A stretch of 64,000 nt of DNA from Halichondria panicea. Taxonomy: Eukaryota > Porifera > Demospongiae > Suberitida > Halichondriidae. The stretch covers positions 5,985,651-6,049,650 of the forward strand of contig NC_087388.1 of NCBI RefSeq assembly GCF_963675165.1. Reading direction: 5' to 3'. The position numbers and the translations under genes are program-made. Below the pieces are notes generated by a model that was given only the letters and a program-made list of their open reading frames with translations, did not search any database and was not told the origin of the DNA. This document shows, one piece after another, positions 45,640 through 57,400 of this stretch (within the stretch, counting starts at the first letter, position 1; the number at the start of each line of letters is the position of its first letter).

Positions 45640-45966
45640 ATGTCTGAGACAGCCCAGTACAAAGCCTTCAAGGACTGTCACAGCAGCCTTCTTACTTGTG
45701 TTAAGCAGTCTCCCAAAGATGTCAGCGATCATTTACTCCCATTTGAGATCCTAGCACCAAACGATCGAGATTATCTCAAGAATGACACTCATGATGATGG
45801 TGACAAAGCACGAAGAATACTTGATGCTGTGCTGCTCCAGATAGAAAACGATCCACGGGTTTTCCAATCATTCATTAGTGCTCTCAAAGCAGCTGGTAGT
45901 TTTACGAAGGCTGCAGTACAAAAACTCGACTCTGCACTACAGAGACGAAGTCGGTGTGGTGGATAG
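45640..45966 (+). CDS. Gene O: CARD1-only protein, 108 aa
   Basis: ATG 45640 (MSETAQYKAFKDCHSSLLTC) opens a complete CARD1 domain (FEILAPNDRDYLKNDTHDDG, VFQSFISALKAAG, VQKLDSALQRRSRCGG) that ends in TAG at 45966. The usual GTGAGT donor after the CARD is replaced by an in-frame stop, so the ORF would give a free CARD. No linker, TM or ectodomain exon follows in the next kilobases. Could be an inhibitor or decoy like vertebrate CARD-only proteins, or a retained first exon of a lost gene. A TAGACTGG-type repeat end lies directly upstream. Confidence 0.55.
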   Translation: MSETAQYKAFKDCHSSLLTCVKQSPKDVSDHLLPFEILAPNDRDYLKNDTHDDGDKARRILDAVLLQIENDPRVFQSFISALKAAGSFTKAAVQKLDSALQRRSRCGG

Positions 45967-45969
45967 TGC

Positions 45970-46559
45970 ACAGCCACTTAACTTGTACTTAACTTTGATT
46001 GCATGTGTAGAATATTATTATAGCTGCCTGTTAATTAATGACACTTGTTTAGTATTAATTGGAGTTTATTAGCTATTTTTGTGTTTTGTAGATTTGGCCC
46101 TATATATAATTATATAGACATATATGGCCTAACTTGGAGTAAGTAATCTAGTTAATAAACTTTGTGCTTAATAATATACTCATTGTTGTAAAGAGGGCCT
46201 GCGCATCTCTGTTCCTATACCAGTGCATGCATTGCATGTTCTTTGTGATTCAGTGTGTGTTTCTCTGTGATCTCTCATTATCTACTTGCTTGTTGTGCTT
46301 ACTCTAGCTATATATATAATATAGCTATTCCTGGACAGGCCATGCACTGACCCTGATGAACAGACAGACGTGAAAGAAGCATATTATAGCAATATTCTGG
46401 CAATCATGTGGAGTGCTTGGTGATCTGGATTTTTATAGAGACCATCGTCAGGATTGATCTTGATATTAATAATATCGACACATTGCAAGCAACACAGTAT
46501 AGTTTTACAAAGCATCAGTAAAGTAAAAAGTCTTATTATATTTATTGTGACATTTGTTC
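45970..46559. other. No gene recognised
   Basis: AT-rich sequence without recognisable exons. Confidence 0.4.
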
Positions 46560-46938
46560 ATCAGTACTAGCAGTGAGGTTGAGATGGAGCGTGTGGGGGC
46601 GGGTAGTGTGTGAGCGTGGAGTAGGTTATGATGGAACAGTGACCGTACAATCCATTGGCTGCTTGAGTGGTATGAAGTTGGGTTGAATTGTCGACAGTGG
46701 ATGGGCTGATGAAGGAGAGATGGTGAAGATTGATGAGATAATCACATGTGGCCTTCCTCTGATCACTAACAATGAGGAGCTGAACATCTTTCATGGGCAG
46801 GTTCTAATGGTAAAGATCGTCATGCTAGGCTGCACTTTGGGGGTGGGGCTCATGAAGCAGAGTCTGACACACATCTCCAACTTGTGTAAAAGTAAAACAA
46901 AAGGAACAGACTCCGGAGAGGCAAAACAACAATTTGAG

Positions 46939-46969
<31 letters not shown>

Positions 46970-46985
46970 TGTGAACTTTACAGCT
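46560..46985. other. Copy of the IF-3-flank segment plus open stretch of unknown coding status
   Basis: 46567-46690 closely matches 59418-59535 (segment upstream of the IF-3-like exon, minus strand: HTLHLNLTAS). Beyond it both strands are open for 70-80 codons; the plus strand reads VKIDEIITCGLPLITNNEEL. I cannot decide whether it is an exon. Confidence 0.35.
46942..46971. repeat. (ATT)n microsatellite
   Basis: About ten ATT units. Confidence 0.9.
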
Positions 46986-46989
46986 ATGC

Positions 46990-47983
46990 ACAAAAGAAAT
47001 TAAGTGAAAATATTGGGTGAGAGGAAATAGCTGACAAACTTACTCCAACATTGGAGCAGCTGATGTATATTATATAATCTATAGAGTGATAAGTATAGTT
47101 AACAGAGGATCCTATATATGACATTTAGAGCATGGGCAAACCATATGAAATGAACATAAGTTATATGTGTCAAAGTTTTCTAGAAAATTTGACACTAAAA
47201 AGTCCGAAGTCTTTTTCTTGATTGTTCCTAGAGATGAATCTAGATTTATTTTATGATGAGTCTATCTTAGATGATTGAGCACCAGTGTGGCTACTTACCA
47301 CACCACCAGGTGCAATGCTCCATCTATTACCACTCTATGCAGCTACAGTGGTTTTCCATACCCTTTGCAGGCTATACTCCAAGAGCACAGCAACCACAAT
47401 GTAGTGATTACCTGTCTGTGTTATTTTAGTCCACCCACACATCACAAAAATCAATGATGGGTAAAATACTGGCTATTGCAGACTTTTCACACAACTCAAG
47501 GGGTTACTACTCTACTTTCACAGCACTCCTTCTATAATTATAATGCTTGAGGTCAACAAGCTGCTTTCGGAAATATCCAATTTTGAGCCTAGTAAATATA
47601 GTCCCTCCTCCGCTGCTATACATACAAGTTTTAGCTCATATCATTTTGCCACAATGAACCGAGCAACAAGTTAGCTGAGCTACCATCAGAGCTACCATCA
47701 CTTCAGTCAGACAAAATATGAGACACCTGGAACATTTAGCGGCTATTATAATTATTTGGCGAGTGAGCTATTAGACTTTGGCGATTTTAATTTGACTCTT
47801 AGGCTACTACAGCAATTAGGTCCACTAATTTTGCAGTTTTGAAATTGCCAAATTAAAACCAGATACAGTTTGCATTTTGCAGGCCATACATATAGCAAGT
47901 AATTTTGTTGGCTTGTTACTAACAATCATAACAGAAGCCAACCAAAATACTACACTGTGGTTGCAGCTCTTGCAGTATAGCCT
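46990..47983. other. No gene recognised
   Basis: Only short ORFs without domains. Confidence 0.4.
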
Positions 47984-47992
47984 GCAAAGGTA

Positions 47993-48597
47993 TAGCCTCC
48001 TTCACTGGCCTCCCTTGAAGAGAAGGCCTGCTAACTGACTGCTTGCGCATGCGCGAAATTATTGGATATATTTTCCCGTAAAATGCCCTATAATACTAAA
48101 TAATACTGAATTTATCACGAAAATATCCTGACAAAGTATTGAAAGTCATACACAGAGCTATTATAGCTAGCTAGCTAGCTAGAGACAGAGCTGTAGGTTT
48201 GTTGTACAGCTATTTTCTTTCTGATAGAGTCAGTAGCAGTAGTATAGTAGACTTTTCACCAAGTTAGTATTTGATGGGCGTGGCCTGTCCATATAGGCTC
48301 TTGTCAGCTTTCACTCTGTTCAGACGATTGTCATCCACACTGTTGCTGGCTGTGAGTCTTTTGTTAACATAGCAGGCTAAGGGTAGCTATCAGAATACTA
48401 TCAGATGAGCTAGAAACCTTCAATGGAACCTTCTATCTACTTCCTTTAATCCACTTCCGTTTGTTGTGACGTCACTGTTTTACTGACCATAAACGTTGTT
48501 ATCCGGATCCGCCAGATACCGGCGGAAGATTAGGGCATGCGCAAGCAGTCGATACCAGGCCCACTCTTCGAGGAAGTGCGGCCTGGGATCGAGGCTA
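47993..48597. mobile_element. TAGCCTC-family element, 605 bp, perfect 9-bp TSD
   Basis: Inverted ends of about 65 bp (TAGCCTCCTTCACTGGCCTC; GACTGCTTGCGCATGC) flanked by GCAAAGGTA (47984-47992, 48598-48606). GCGCATGCGC lies at 48045-48054, with its mirrored counterpart at about 48536-48543. No transposase. Confidence 0.85.
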
Positions 48598-49040
48598 GCA
48601 AAGGTAAGGAAAACCACTGTACCATGATCGCACTGGTGAGTATGAGGCATTAACAACATATTATATAGATTGGGTGATCAAAATGTCTTGCAGTAATTTG
48701 AGGGAGCAAACTATTGTGTTCATGATGACATAATTTTATAACTGAATCATGTTTGTGGCGTAATTACCATCATCATAATCATAGAAATCATGCATGCATA
48801 CCTAGGACACAGGTGTGCCAGAGGCCAGGAGATTGGTCATGACTCATGTTTTACAACTCATGTTTTACGGAGGAATGTGCGTAAATGGAGAATATAAAAA
48901 ATTAATTAATATACAGAAACTTACAGAGAAAGGTAGCTATTCTAGATAAGCTAACATACTGCAAATGATTGTAGCCCTCTATGATGCTAACAATGTGACA
49001 CTAGAAAGTGAGTAGCATAGTTGTACTACAGAAGAAGTAC

Positions 49041-49165
49041 AACACGCGTGCCTCGATTTAGCAATTATCCTCTGCAATATCGTTGAGCGTGGGCGGAATT
49101 ATGCCTCGATTATCCGCCCACGCTCAACGTTATTGCAGAGGCTAATTGCTAAAGGCACGCGTGTT
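49041..49165. repeat. 125-bp near-perfect palindrome
   Basis: AACACGCGTGCCTCGATTTA...GCGTGGGCGG is mirrored by CCGCCCACGC...GGCACGCGTGTT; arms of about 55 bp. The inner arms resemble those of the palindrome at 31821-31962 (TCCGCCCACG), so it is a MITE family. The flanking 48.6-49.0 and 49.2-49.5 kb show no gene. Confidence 0.8.
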
Positions 49166-49517
49166 AAACTACTACGACTCATAAACTAACAGGAGATGTT
49201 ATACAAGAGAGATAAATGTTTGAGAGTAGATAAAAAATGCCCACTCAGCGAAACATAGGCGCACATACATGACTCTTAATCGTGACAACCTCCTCTGCAG
49301 GTGTGCCTTGTTGTATGAGATATTAGACATAATCGTACCACCGCATTGCCAAAGATCTATAATGCTTCAGTGTGTAAGGTACAGCTAATATAACGTTAGC
49401 CAGTAGCCACATTGTCTGACCACTATTGTGAGAATTATACACCATGCCTTCAATTTATGAGCCACGTCATTGGTATATAGCTAAATATAGCAACTAGAGT
49501 ATTCATAGACTTTATCC

Positions 49518-50465
49518 TAGTCTGGGGGCCAGACCTAATAGCTCGGGGGCAAAATCAAGAGAGCTAGGATTAGGTTTGGAGACTCTTGCAGCATTTCCGT
49601 GTGCTCTAGCGGAATGTGGCCAGAGCCAATGAAATGCATATCCTATGTCATGTGATTTTTAATCCAATGAAATGCGAGTATTGCCTTTGTGGAATTTGGA
49701 TTACAGCCAATGAAATGAAAGTATTGCTACATCTACTCTTCTTTATAACCTCCAATATCACAGTCTCCTCCCTATTGACATTCCAAGAGCACACGGAAGT
49801 GCTGCAAGAGTCTCCAGACCTCTTTCTCTCTTCAGGGGCGTAGCTACCATTGTTTCCTGGTTGCCCAGAAACCCCCCCCAGGAGCTGCTGAGAAAATTGG
49901 GCAGGGCTCCCTATAATTGAAATCATGCAGCCCTGCCCATCTTTTCACACGTGGCTGCAAATCAATAATCAGAGCAGCACCGTGAAGCGTTTCACTTTGG
50001 CTTTGTCTCAGCTAGTTAGTCTCAGCTAGCTAGCTACCTCAAACAAAGAAGACTAAGACTTAAGTTCTAGATCTAGTATCAATCCTGAATGCTCCAGTAT
50101 TCTCAGACTCAGCTCTAAGCACAACTTTATTCAGGAAGTGTACAAGTTTAGAACAATCTCAGCCACATGAAACCTCTCAGGTAAATGACATTTAATTGTT
50201 GCTCAGCTAGACTAGCAATACACAATTGGCACCTGCATGCCTAGTATGTTACGTCTATAGCTAGCTAGCTTCTCACAAACATGTAAAAAAAGTCATGAAC
50301 AATAGATAGTCAATAACAGTAGGTGTGGTACCGGAAGTGGGCGTGGCCACAAAATTTCGCTATCGCGCCGCTGATTTTTCTGCAGAAACCCCTGTCTCAA
50401 AAGTCTGGCTACGCCCCTGACTCTTCCCCCTCCCCCCTCTGAGAAAGAGGTCTGGCCCCAGACTA
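49518..50465. mobile_element. TAGTCTGG-family element, 948 bp, perfect 10-bp TSD, with a hAT-like insert
   Basis: Ends TAGTCTGGGGGCCAGACC and GGTCTGGCCCCAGACTA; flanks GACTTTATCC at 49508-49517 and 50466-50475. A nested element at about 49833-50419 has ends CAGGGGCGTAGC and GGCTACGCCCCTG, typical of hAT elements; its target duplication is not clear. It lies directly upstream of gene M. Confidence 0.8.
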
Positions 50466-50554
50466 GACTTTATCCATACAAGCGACTTCCTGTGCATGAC
50501 GGCTGTGTTTGTTTAGTTATACAAAATTAGTATGTGTTCTCACTGTAAAGTATA

Positions 50555-53500
50555 ATGTGTGAATCAGCTGAGTACAAAGCATTCAAGGACTGTCACAGCA
50601 GTCTTCTTACTTGTATTAAGCAGTCCCCTAAAGATGTCTGTGATCATTTACTCCCTTTCGAGATCCTAGCACCGGATGATCGCGATTATCTTAGGAATGA
50701 CACTCATGATGCTGGTGACAAAGCCCGACGAATACTTGATGCTGTGCTACTTCAGATAAAAAATGATCCACAGGTTTTCCATTCATTCGTTAGTGCTCTT
50801 GAAGCAGCTGGTGGCTTTACGAAGGCTGGTGTACAAGAACTCAAGGATGCATTACAGAGACAACATCAGCAGTGCGATCAAAGTCAAAGAATGGAAGAGA
50901 ACCGTGAGTTGTAATGCCCCCCAAAAAACCCAACTCATGGTCCATTTGATTGCCATGTGATATTAGCCAGTACATGCATGGATGACATCGTAGATATTGA
51001 GTTACATCATGTAGGACCAGCTGCAGGAAGTTATGTGGCCAATTATGGCTTCATATGCTTTATGTGGTTGCATAACTTTTACCTGGTTGAAGTTTAATAT
51101 CGCCTCTAAAGCATAACTTTTAATAGTACTTAACAACATTATTATGGAGGCCTAACTCAACTCATGGTTCTAAAATCTTTGCAGGCTATGAGAACAGTCC
51201 AATGAGCCTACTACAGCCATTACCCGAGTTAGCTGTGACTGAAGAAGCTGGGTCAGGTATTATAACTATCTCAAACCAAGTGTTAGAGTCCATTCTTTTC
51301 TTCTTGTGTAGTTTTTGAGTTACCTACCATGGACGATGGAGATGGAGGAACACTACCTGATCCATTAGAGCACCCTCCTGATGACACTGAAGTGGGAGCG
51401 GACCTCAGAGCAGCTGCAACAAGTCGACAAGTAGCACCCACTGGTATGTGATACATTTAATATGATTATAACAATTATGACTGACTGATGTATTATTATA
51501 CAGCTGATTCATTTGGAGGACGATTGCTACAAACTTTCCAAAGTGGAGAAATTGAACAAGTCATTGAGCTTTTATCCCAGGCTAAAAGTCAGTCCATTGA
51601 TCTGAGAGGTGTGTCTGATGCAGACGGCAAAACTCTCCTTCATCTTGTTTGTCGCAAAAACTGGGTGGACTGGTACCACATTGTGAGTAGCCTTGTCGAA
51701 AATCACTATTGTGATGTTGCAGCAGTGGATGAAGATGGGAACACACCCCTTCATGAGGCATATCAATGTGGCAATCTCCCATCCGTAGAGTACCTACTTA
51801 GTCTACCGAGTTGTAATCCTGACGCAATCAACAAGTACGAGTACACTGTACTGAGAATGGCCCTTGAGAAAAATGACAAACAAACTGTGGCACAACTTCT
51901 AGCAACAGGACGAGTTGATCCTAGAAAAGGTAGCTCATGCGGTCATACATACTCAGAATTGCTTGCAATGAATCAGCTCCAACCACAACCACAAGATTAC
52001 GATGGCTCAGCTCTTCAAATGGTGATCCAGTTTGCAGAATGCATGGAGGGTAACAATCACGTTCGCCAACCGTTCACTTCTTATTGCTTGCATAAAATGC
52101 TTCACAAGATATTGAAGAATCGTAATCAAGTTACAATTACTAGAATAGTAGACCGCATTAAAGAAAACATGTTACCTCTTCCAAAAGAACCTGATAAGAT
52201 TCATAATTTGATTATTGATATTCAAAGCCTGTCAGACGAGTTTGACATACGTGGGGAGCCCACTAATGTTGTGGATATTCAAATAAGAAAGAAAGGTAAG
52301 TGAGTAGCTAATTATACGTGTTAAGTGTCATTACTCCACAGAAGGTAGAGAAATCTTTCAACGTGATATTCAACAAGAGAGCATAAACACAACTCAGAAT
52401 GTTACTGTTCCAGCTGATGTTGAAGATCAGGAAACATCCGACTACTCTAATGCAAGTGATGTACTACCAAATGTTCAACATTCATAATTATACTGAGATA
52501 TTTTATATCGTAAGAAAGGTGCATGTACGGTTATTACTTGATGCAGGAGAGTATGGGAAATACCCTAGGGCTTCAGAATTTCGTAATTCTAGCAGATAAT
52601 GAAGAACAGGAAATACCTGACTACTACTCTAATGCAAGCGATGAACTACCGATGTTGCAACCTTCACATACAGAGGTACACTGTACTGCATGTAATGCAT
52701 GATACTTTAGAAAAGGAATTAATGCAAGAATTAATTCATATAAAATTATGCTATAATTATAATAGCTACATTATGTAGTTTTTTTATGACACAATAATTT
52801 ATGTTCTTCTTTGATCTTAAACAGGAGCAGAATACAACACAAAATGATGAGTGTTGCGAAAATACATATATAGTATGTGTATGCAGTTGCTGTTGTTGTT
52901 TTATTGTCTCTTTAATTCTTGGAATATGCGGTGCAGTATTGTACGATGGCTATTCACTTGTTGGTACTACTGATGTGGTACAAATTCACCGGCAATCCAT
53001 TCCACTAATCGCAATACAGGATCCATCGACTAACTTCGTTAGGCTCTCAGAAATAATTACTAGTGGAACAGACTTAGTTACCATTATCTTCTATAAGTTA
53101 AGCGATTGTTCTTCTTCAACTGCCTTTATAGGCGTCGAGATCAATGAGATAATGACTGTAAACTTTGGCTCTCCAACTATCAAGAGCAAGCCTGTTACTG
53201 AGTTATATCTGGTAGGAAACACTACACTTACTGTAGATATCACCACCAATGTGCCCTCAACAAATTCTTTTACGGCTCTCGTTGTTTTTGACAATCTTAG
53301 AAACTACTTAAATTTCATTTCAAGCTCTTCGTTGGACAATTACTATTTTATGGATTTCATTGCTAACGGAAAATCACAAACTAAGATCAGTTTAATTTTC
53401 AACAAAACATCGTACTACTATATTGGTTTGTACACAGACATTCCGACTGAAGTTACTACTTTTACTGTACACTTTCGTGGGAGAATTCTTCAATATGACA

Positions 53501-53802
53501 TTACAAAAGGAAACACTTTCTGCTTTATAAGCTCTCTTGATGATTTAAGTTGTGAATTTTCTCCGAATTCCAACCAGCAAACTTGTATTGTTGGTTCTGT
53601 GCCACCTATATATACTGATACACCATTTGGAATAAGAAGAGCAACTGTAGAGTATTCCACTGCTCTCAACTCAGATACAGCAACCAACACTTTATTTTTT
53701 ATTCCTTTAATGTTATCTTGTTTATGGGTTTGTTTTCTGAGCTGTTTTCTATGGGTTTATGGTAGTTTACCACCTCAGCAGCATCAGGCAGCACACAACT
53801 AA
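50555..53802 (+). CDS. Gene M: intact CARD1-ankyrin-MID-TM-gamma receptor-like protein, 846 aa
   Basis: Seven exons in agreeing phases: 50555-50903, 51185-51256, 51312-51443, 51504-52295, 52342-52460, 52577-52675, 52825-53802 (2541 nt). Residues 1-108 are CARD1 (DKARRILDAVLLQIKND). Residues 117-184 are an acidic linker and 185-345 ankyrin repeats (GKTLLHLVCRKNWVDW, GNTPLHEAYQCGN). Residues 346-448 are an unknown helical MID region (LHKMLHKILKNRNQVTI). The linker has repeated NVTVPAD/NFVILAD exons. TM1 near 536-563 is preceded by a cysteine run (VCVCSCCCCFIVSLI), a likely palmitoylation site. The gamma ectodomain (DVVQIHRQSIPLIAIQDPST, TSYYYIGLYTDIP, TCIVGSVPP) is followed by TM2 near 811-836. 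The internal exon boundaries at 52460 and 52577 are the least certain. Inferred membrane sensor; same family as J, L and D. Confidence 0.82.
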
Positions 53803-54000
53803 TTACGTCATACTTATGATTGCTATTTTTTATCTTTTTACTATAACGATTGATCAAGCCGCAGTGCAAAATGCCCGGGTCAAGCACATGTTGCTTCGCT
53901 CACAAAGTATTACGTTAGAAAGAGGTTACTATAAAGTTTGAGGTGTAAATTATAATTATAGGGAAAATTACTGAATTATGCGATCATTAGTTTGAACCAA

Positions 54001-54212
54001 AACTTTAACTCAAGAGTGTTATGGAAGAGAAATGGAAGAGAAGAAGAGAAGGTTAATGGAAACAAAAGTAGCTAGAGATCATGTTGGATGGATTTTAGAG
54101 TGTAGCCTACATTTCCTGTCATAGCCACGTCCCCAGGCCGATTTTATAAGACTTTTGTTTCCATTAACCTCCTCTTCCATTTCTCTTCCGTAACACTCTT
54201 GAGCTAAAGTTA
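54001..54212. mobile_element. 212-bp MITE between convergent genes M and F
   Basis: Inverted ends of about 65 bp (CTTTAACTCAAGAGTGTTA; GGTTAATGGAAACAAAAGT). No ORF. Confidence 0.8.
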
Positions 54213-54430
54213 AAAAAAAAAATGGAGAATGTGACAACTACCATGTGTTCAACATGCACTTTGTGAAATAACTATGAGGAGATCCACTGTGGCAAAATAT
54301 TCTAGAATTCTACACAAAACATTTAAAAAATTTCGTGGTAACTATATACTAGGTTACACTAGTAATCTAATAGGACAACTCAACACCACACACAGATACT
54401 ACAATACAGATCTTGTTCAAACCATAGATA

Positions 54431-57400
54431 CTAAATTTGTGACTCGAATGAATTTGAATTCCGAAAGCTACGATGTCGCTTGGGACTGATTTGAAGTGAG
54501 TTTGTTGTGAACTTGGTGTTGGTTTTTATTTTGTACAAGACTAGAAAGACTAGCACTAATAACCACAGAAGAAGGATTAGAGATAAACTTATCAAGAGTA
54601 AAATTATCAGTTCTTCTGTATATAGGAAGTTCGAGTACGAATACAGTATTTCCACTTCCCTTACTCCATTGTTAAAATTGCGTTTTAGCACAATTCCTAT
54701 GATACACAACTCCGGTGTTACAGGAATGTGTCTATCAAATACGACATTACATACTGTTGTGGATGATATCATAGAGCAAAGGCTTGTAAAAGAATTTTTT
54801 GAATTTTCCTTATTCCAGCCATTAATACGATATGATATGCTGTTGATGACGTTCAAATTTTCTTCTATGTGGACTCTAATAAAATAATAACTACTCTTTT
54901 GGAGCGAGATGCTTATTGAGAAATTATCGTTCTTGATGCAGTACTCCATATAGGTAAACATCCAGGTTCCATTGTTCAAAAATGATTTATATTCATCAAC
55001 ATTGTCAAAAACTACCAAAACAACCGGGCATTCTGAGCTGTTATAGTCCGCTGATAAGTGAATTTGTAGCCTCAGAGAGACGTTATATTCTGTGTAGAGC
55101 TCATAAACCCAATTGCTGATGTTGAAGTGAATTGAGATGTTAGTATTAGTGATCTCGTTAATTGTTAGTTGCTTTACATTCGGTCCGACTCGAGCTATAG
55201 GTAGTATTGATTGCTGGATAAGTTGAGTGATATGTACTAAACCACCAAAAGGTTTTGATTCTTGGTCGTTGAGTATCGTGAAGGAGAGTGCACAAGCAAA
55301 AATTACCATTGTGAATAACACACTCATAACAAAGCACAAACATTTAGAAGCTGTTTTCCTCTCACTGATATTCAGAGTATGTCATTGACATATCTGTATA
55401 GGTTCAAATGTGATACGTTATAAGTTATACACCAGACACTGCATGCAATAGCCATTAGCTCTTGTATTCACCTTGAAGCAAACATGACAGAGGCAGCTGG
55501 CCTTCATGGTATCCCACTGCAATAACAGTTTTAATTATAGAGATACCACAATAACAGTTTTAAGATACCACTAGAATTAATTTAGCTAATAGTAGATCAA
55601 GCAAGCATAGACTATAGTAAGATTATAGCTATAGTTAGCAATCACAGCAAGGTGTCTAACAAATCAACGACCAGTGGTCTTATAACTACAATACACATAA
55701 TAAATGCTACTTCTTACCTGATGTTTTCGTTTTGAATTTATAAGGCCATCCAAGTCTGAATCGTTGGGTTGTGTGTGGAGATCGGGAATGGAACCTCGGG
55801 GTATAGATTGCCGTTGAAGAGAAGTCTTTGCTGGAGAACGAGGTGGATTGTATGTGGGAGGATTTTTTTCAGGAATTGTAGGATTTTTAATGCACTCTGA
55901 AGCTTTAGAATTTTTTGTCTGATCAATTGAAGTATACTGTTGATCTGGCTCTGAATCATCACTCCGAAGATTTCTTGATCGTATGGTATGGCCATACCTT
56001 TCAGCCCGGCTTTGATCTGTGTATGCATGTGCATGCAATTATTATATCACAGTGTGTATAATGAGCTGTGAGTATGTATGTCAACCTACGTGGTAAACTG
56101 ACACTGATTGCTGGTGAGGTACGTTCCACTGTTGATACACCAGTCGTTGAATTGCAACTGTCCTCTTCAGTACTTGTGGATTCATCTGTAAGCATAATAT
56201 ACATGCATGAATGCATGTGCAGTCAAAATCATTTTACCTGCACTTAGAGCCATTGGCAATGCATCTGTCAGTGAGTTAATGCTTGTCCTGTGAATATCCT
56301 CTAAAATTCCCCATTGGAATGTTGGCAAATATTTCATCGCACTCGACCAGCACTCTCAAAACGTTTTGATGTTGCTTTTGATGTGCAATGTTAAAGGCAG
56401 TTAATCCATCGTTATTTCTAGCGTTGACATCACTGAGCTCAAGAAGATATTCGGCAGCTCCTTCATTGTTGAATCGAGCAGCTATGTGAAGAGGTGTGTC
56501 TCCATCTTCATTCACAACTGAGACTTTATGGTGGTGTGTTTCGACCAATTGGGTGACTAAGAGTCCCCAGTTTGACCAGTCCCAGCGACAGGCAAGATGG
56601 AGGAGGGTCATTCCATTATTGTCCCTGATTGAACTCACATCAACTGTCGGATCAAACCCTATCAGTGAGGCTAAGGCAGAAGTCGGGTCACCACCATCTT
56701 GGCTAAACGCTTTTAGCAGCTTCTTTGTTGAATTACTTTCTGCCTGTAAAGTGTACGTGTTAGAATACGAACACATTGTTTAGCTAGCTGTATAGGGTAC
56801 AAACACCATGCAATTTAGTACGAGTCTAACATGAATATAGTTATCACCTTCAGTAATACTTGTTGACCAATTTTGACCTCAATGAATGCATTTTCTTTCA
56901 GGTGCTGCATCTGTTTAGGACTCAATTGGCTGTATAAATGACTAAAACATGCTGGAACTCGGAACACCAGCTCTGTACAGCCTTCTCGAACATGCTTCAA
57001 ATTAAGAACTTGGTGTGGTAGTTCTTGTTCCCAGCATTCTATAAATACTAACTTCAATTCTTGAATTTGATCGTAGGTGATTGTATGAAAATCAACATCA
57101 ACCTTACATGTTATCTCCACTGATTCAATGTGAGACGGTTCAGGGCCAAAGTCATCAACAAATAGAAAACATCGTCGATTAACATATTGCTGAAACAAAC
57201 GCTCATATTTGTGTAATGCTTCATTATCCTCATATGGGAAAAGATTTTCTTTTCGTATTTCGGATATTAGTGAGTAATTGAACCAAGAGCAGAAATTATT
57301 CTGTAGAAACTCAATTAAATCATTAAAGCTGATAGCATCACAGAGCAAAATCTGTTCAGAAGGGCTACGATAAATTTGGCTAAAATATGAACCTTGTGGT

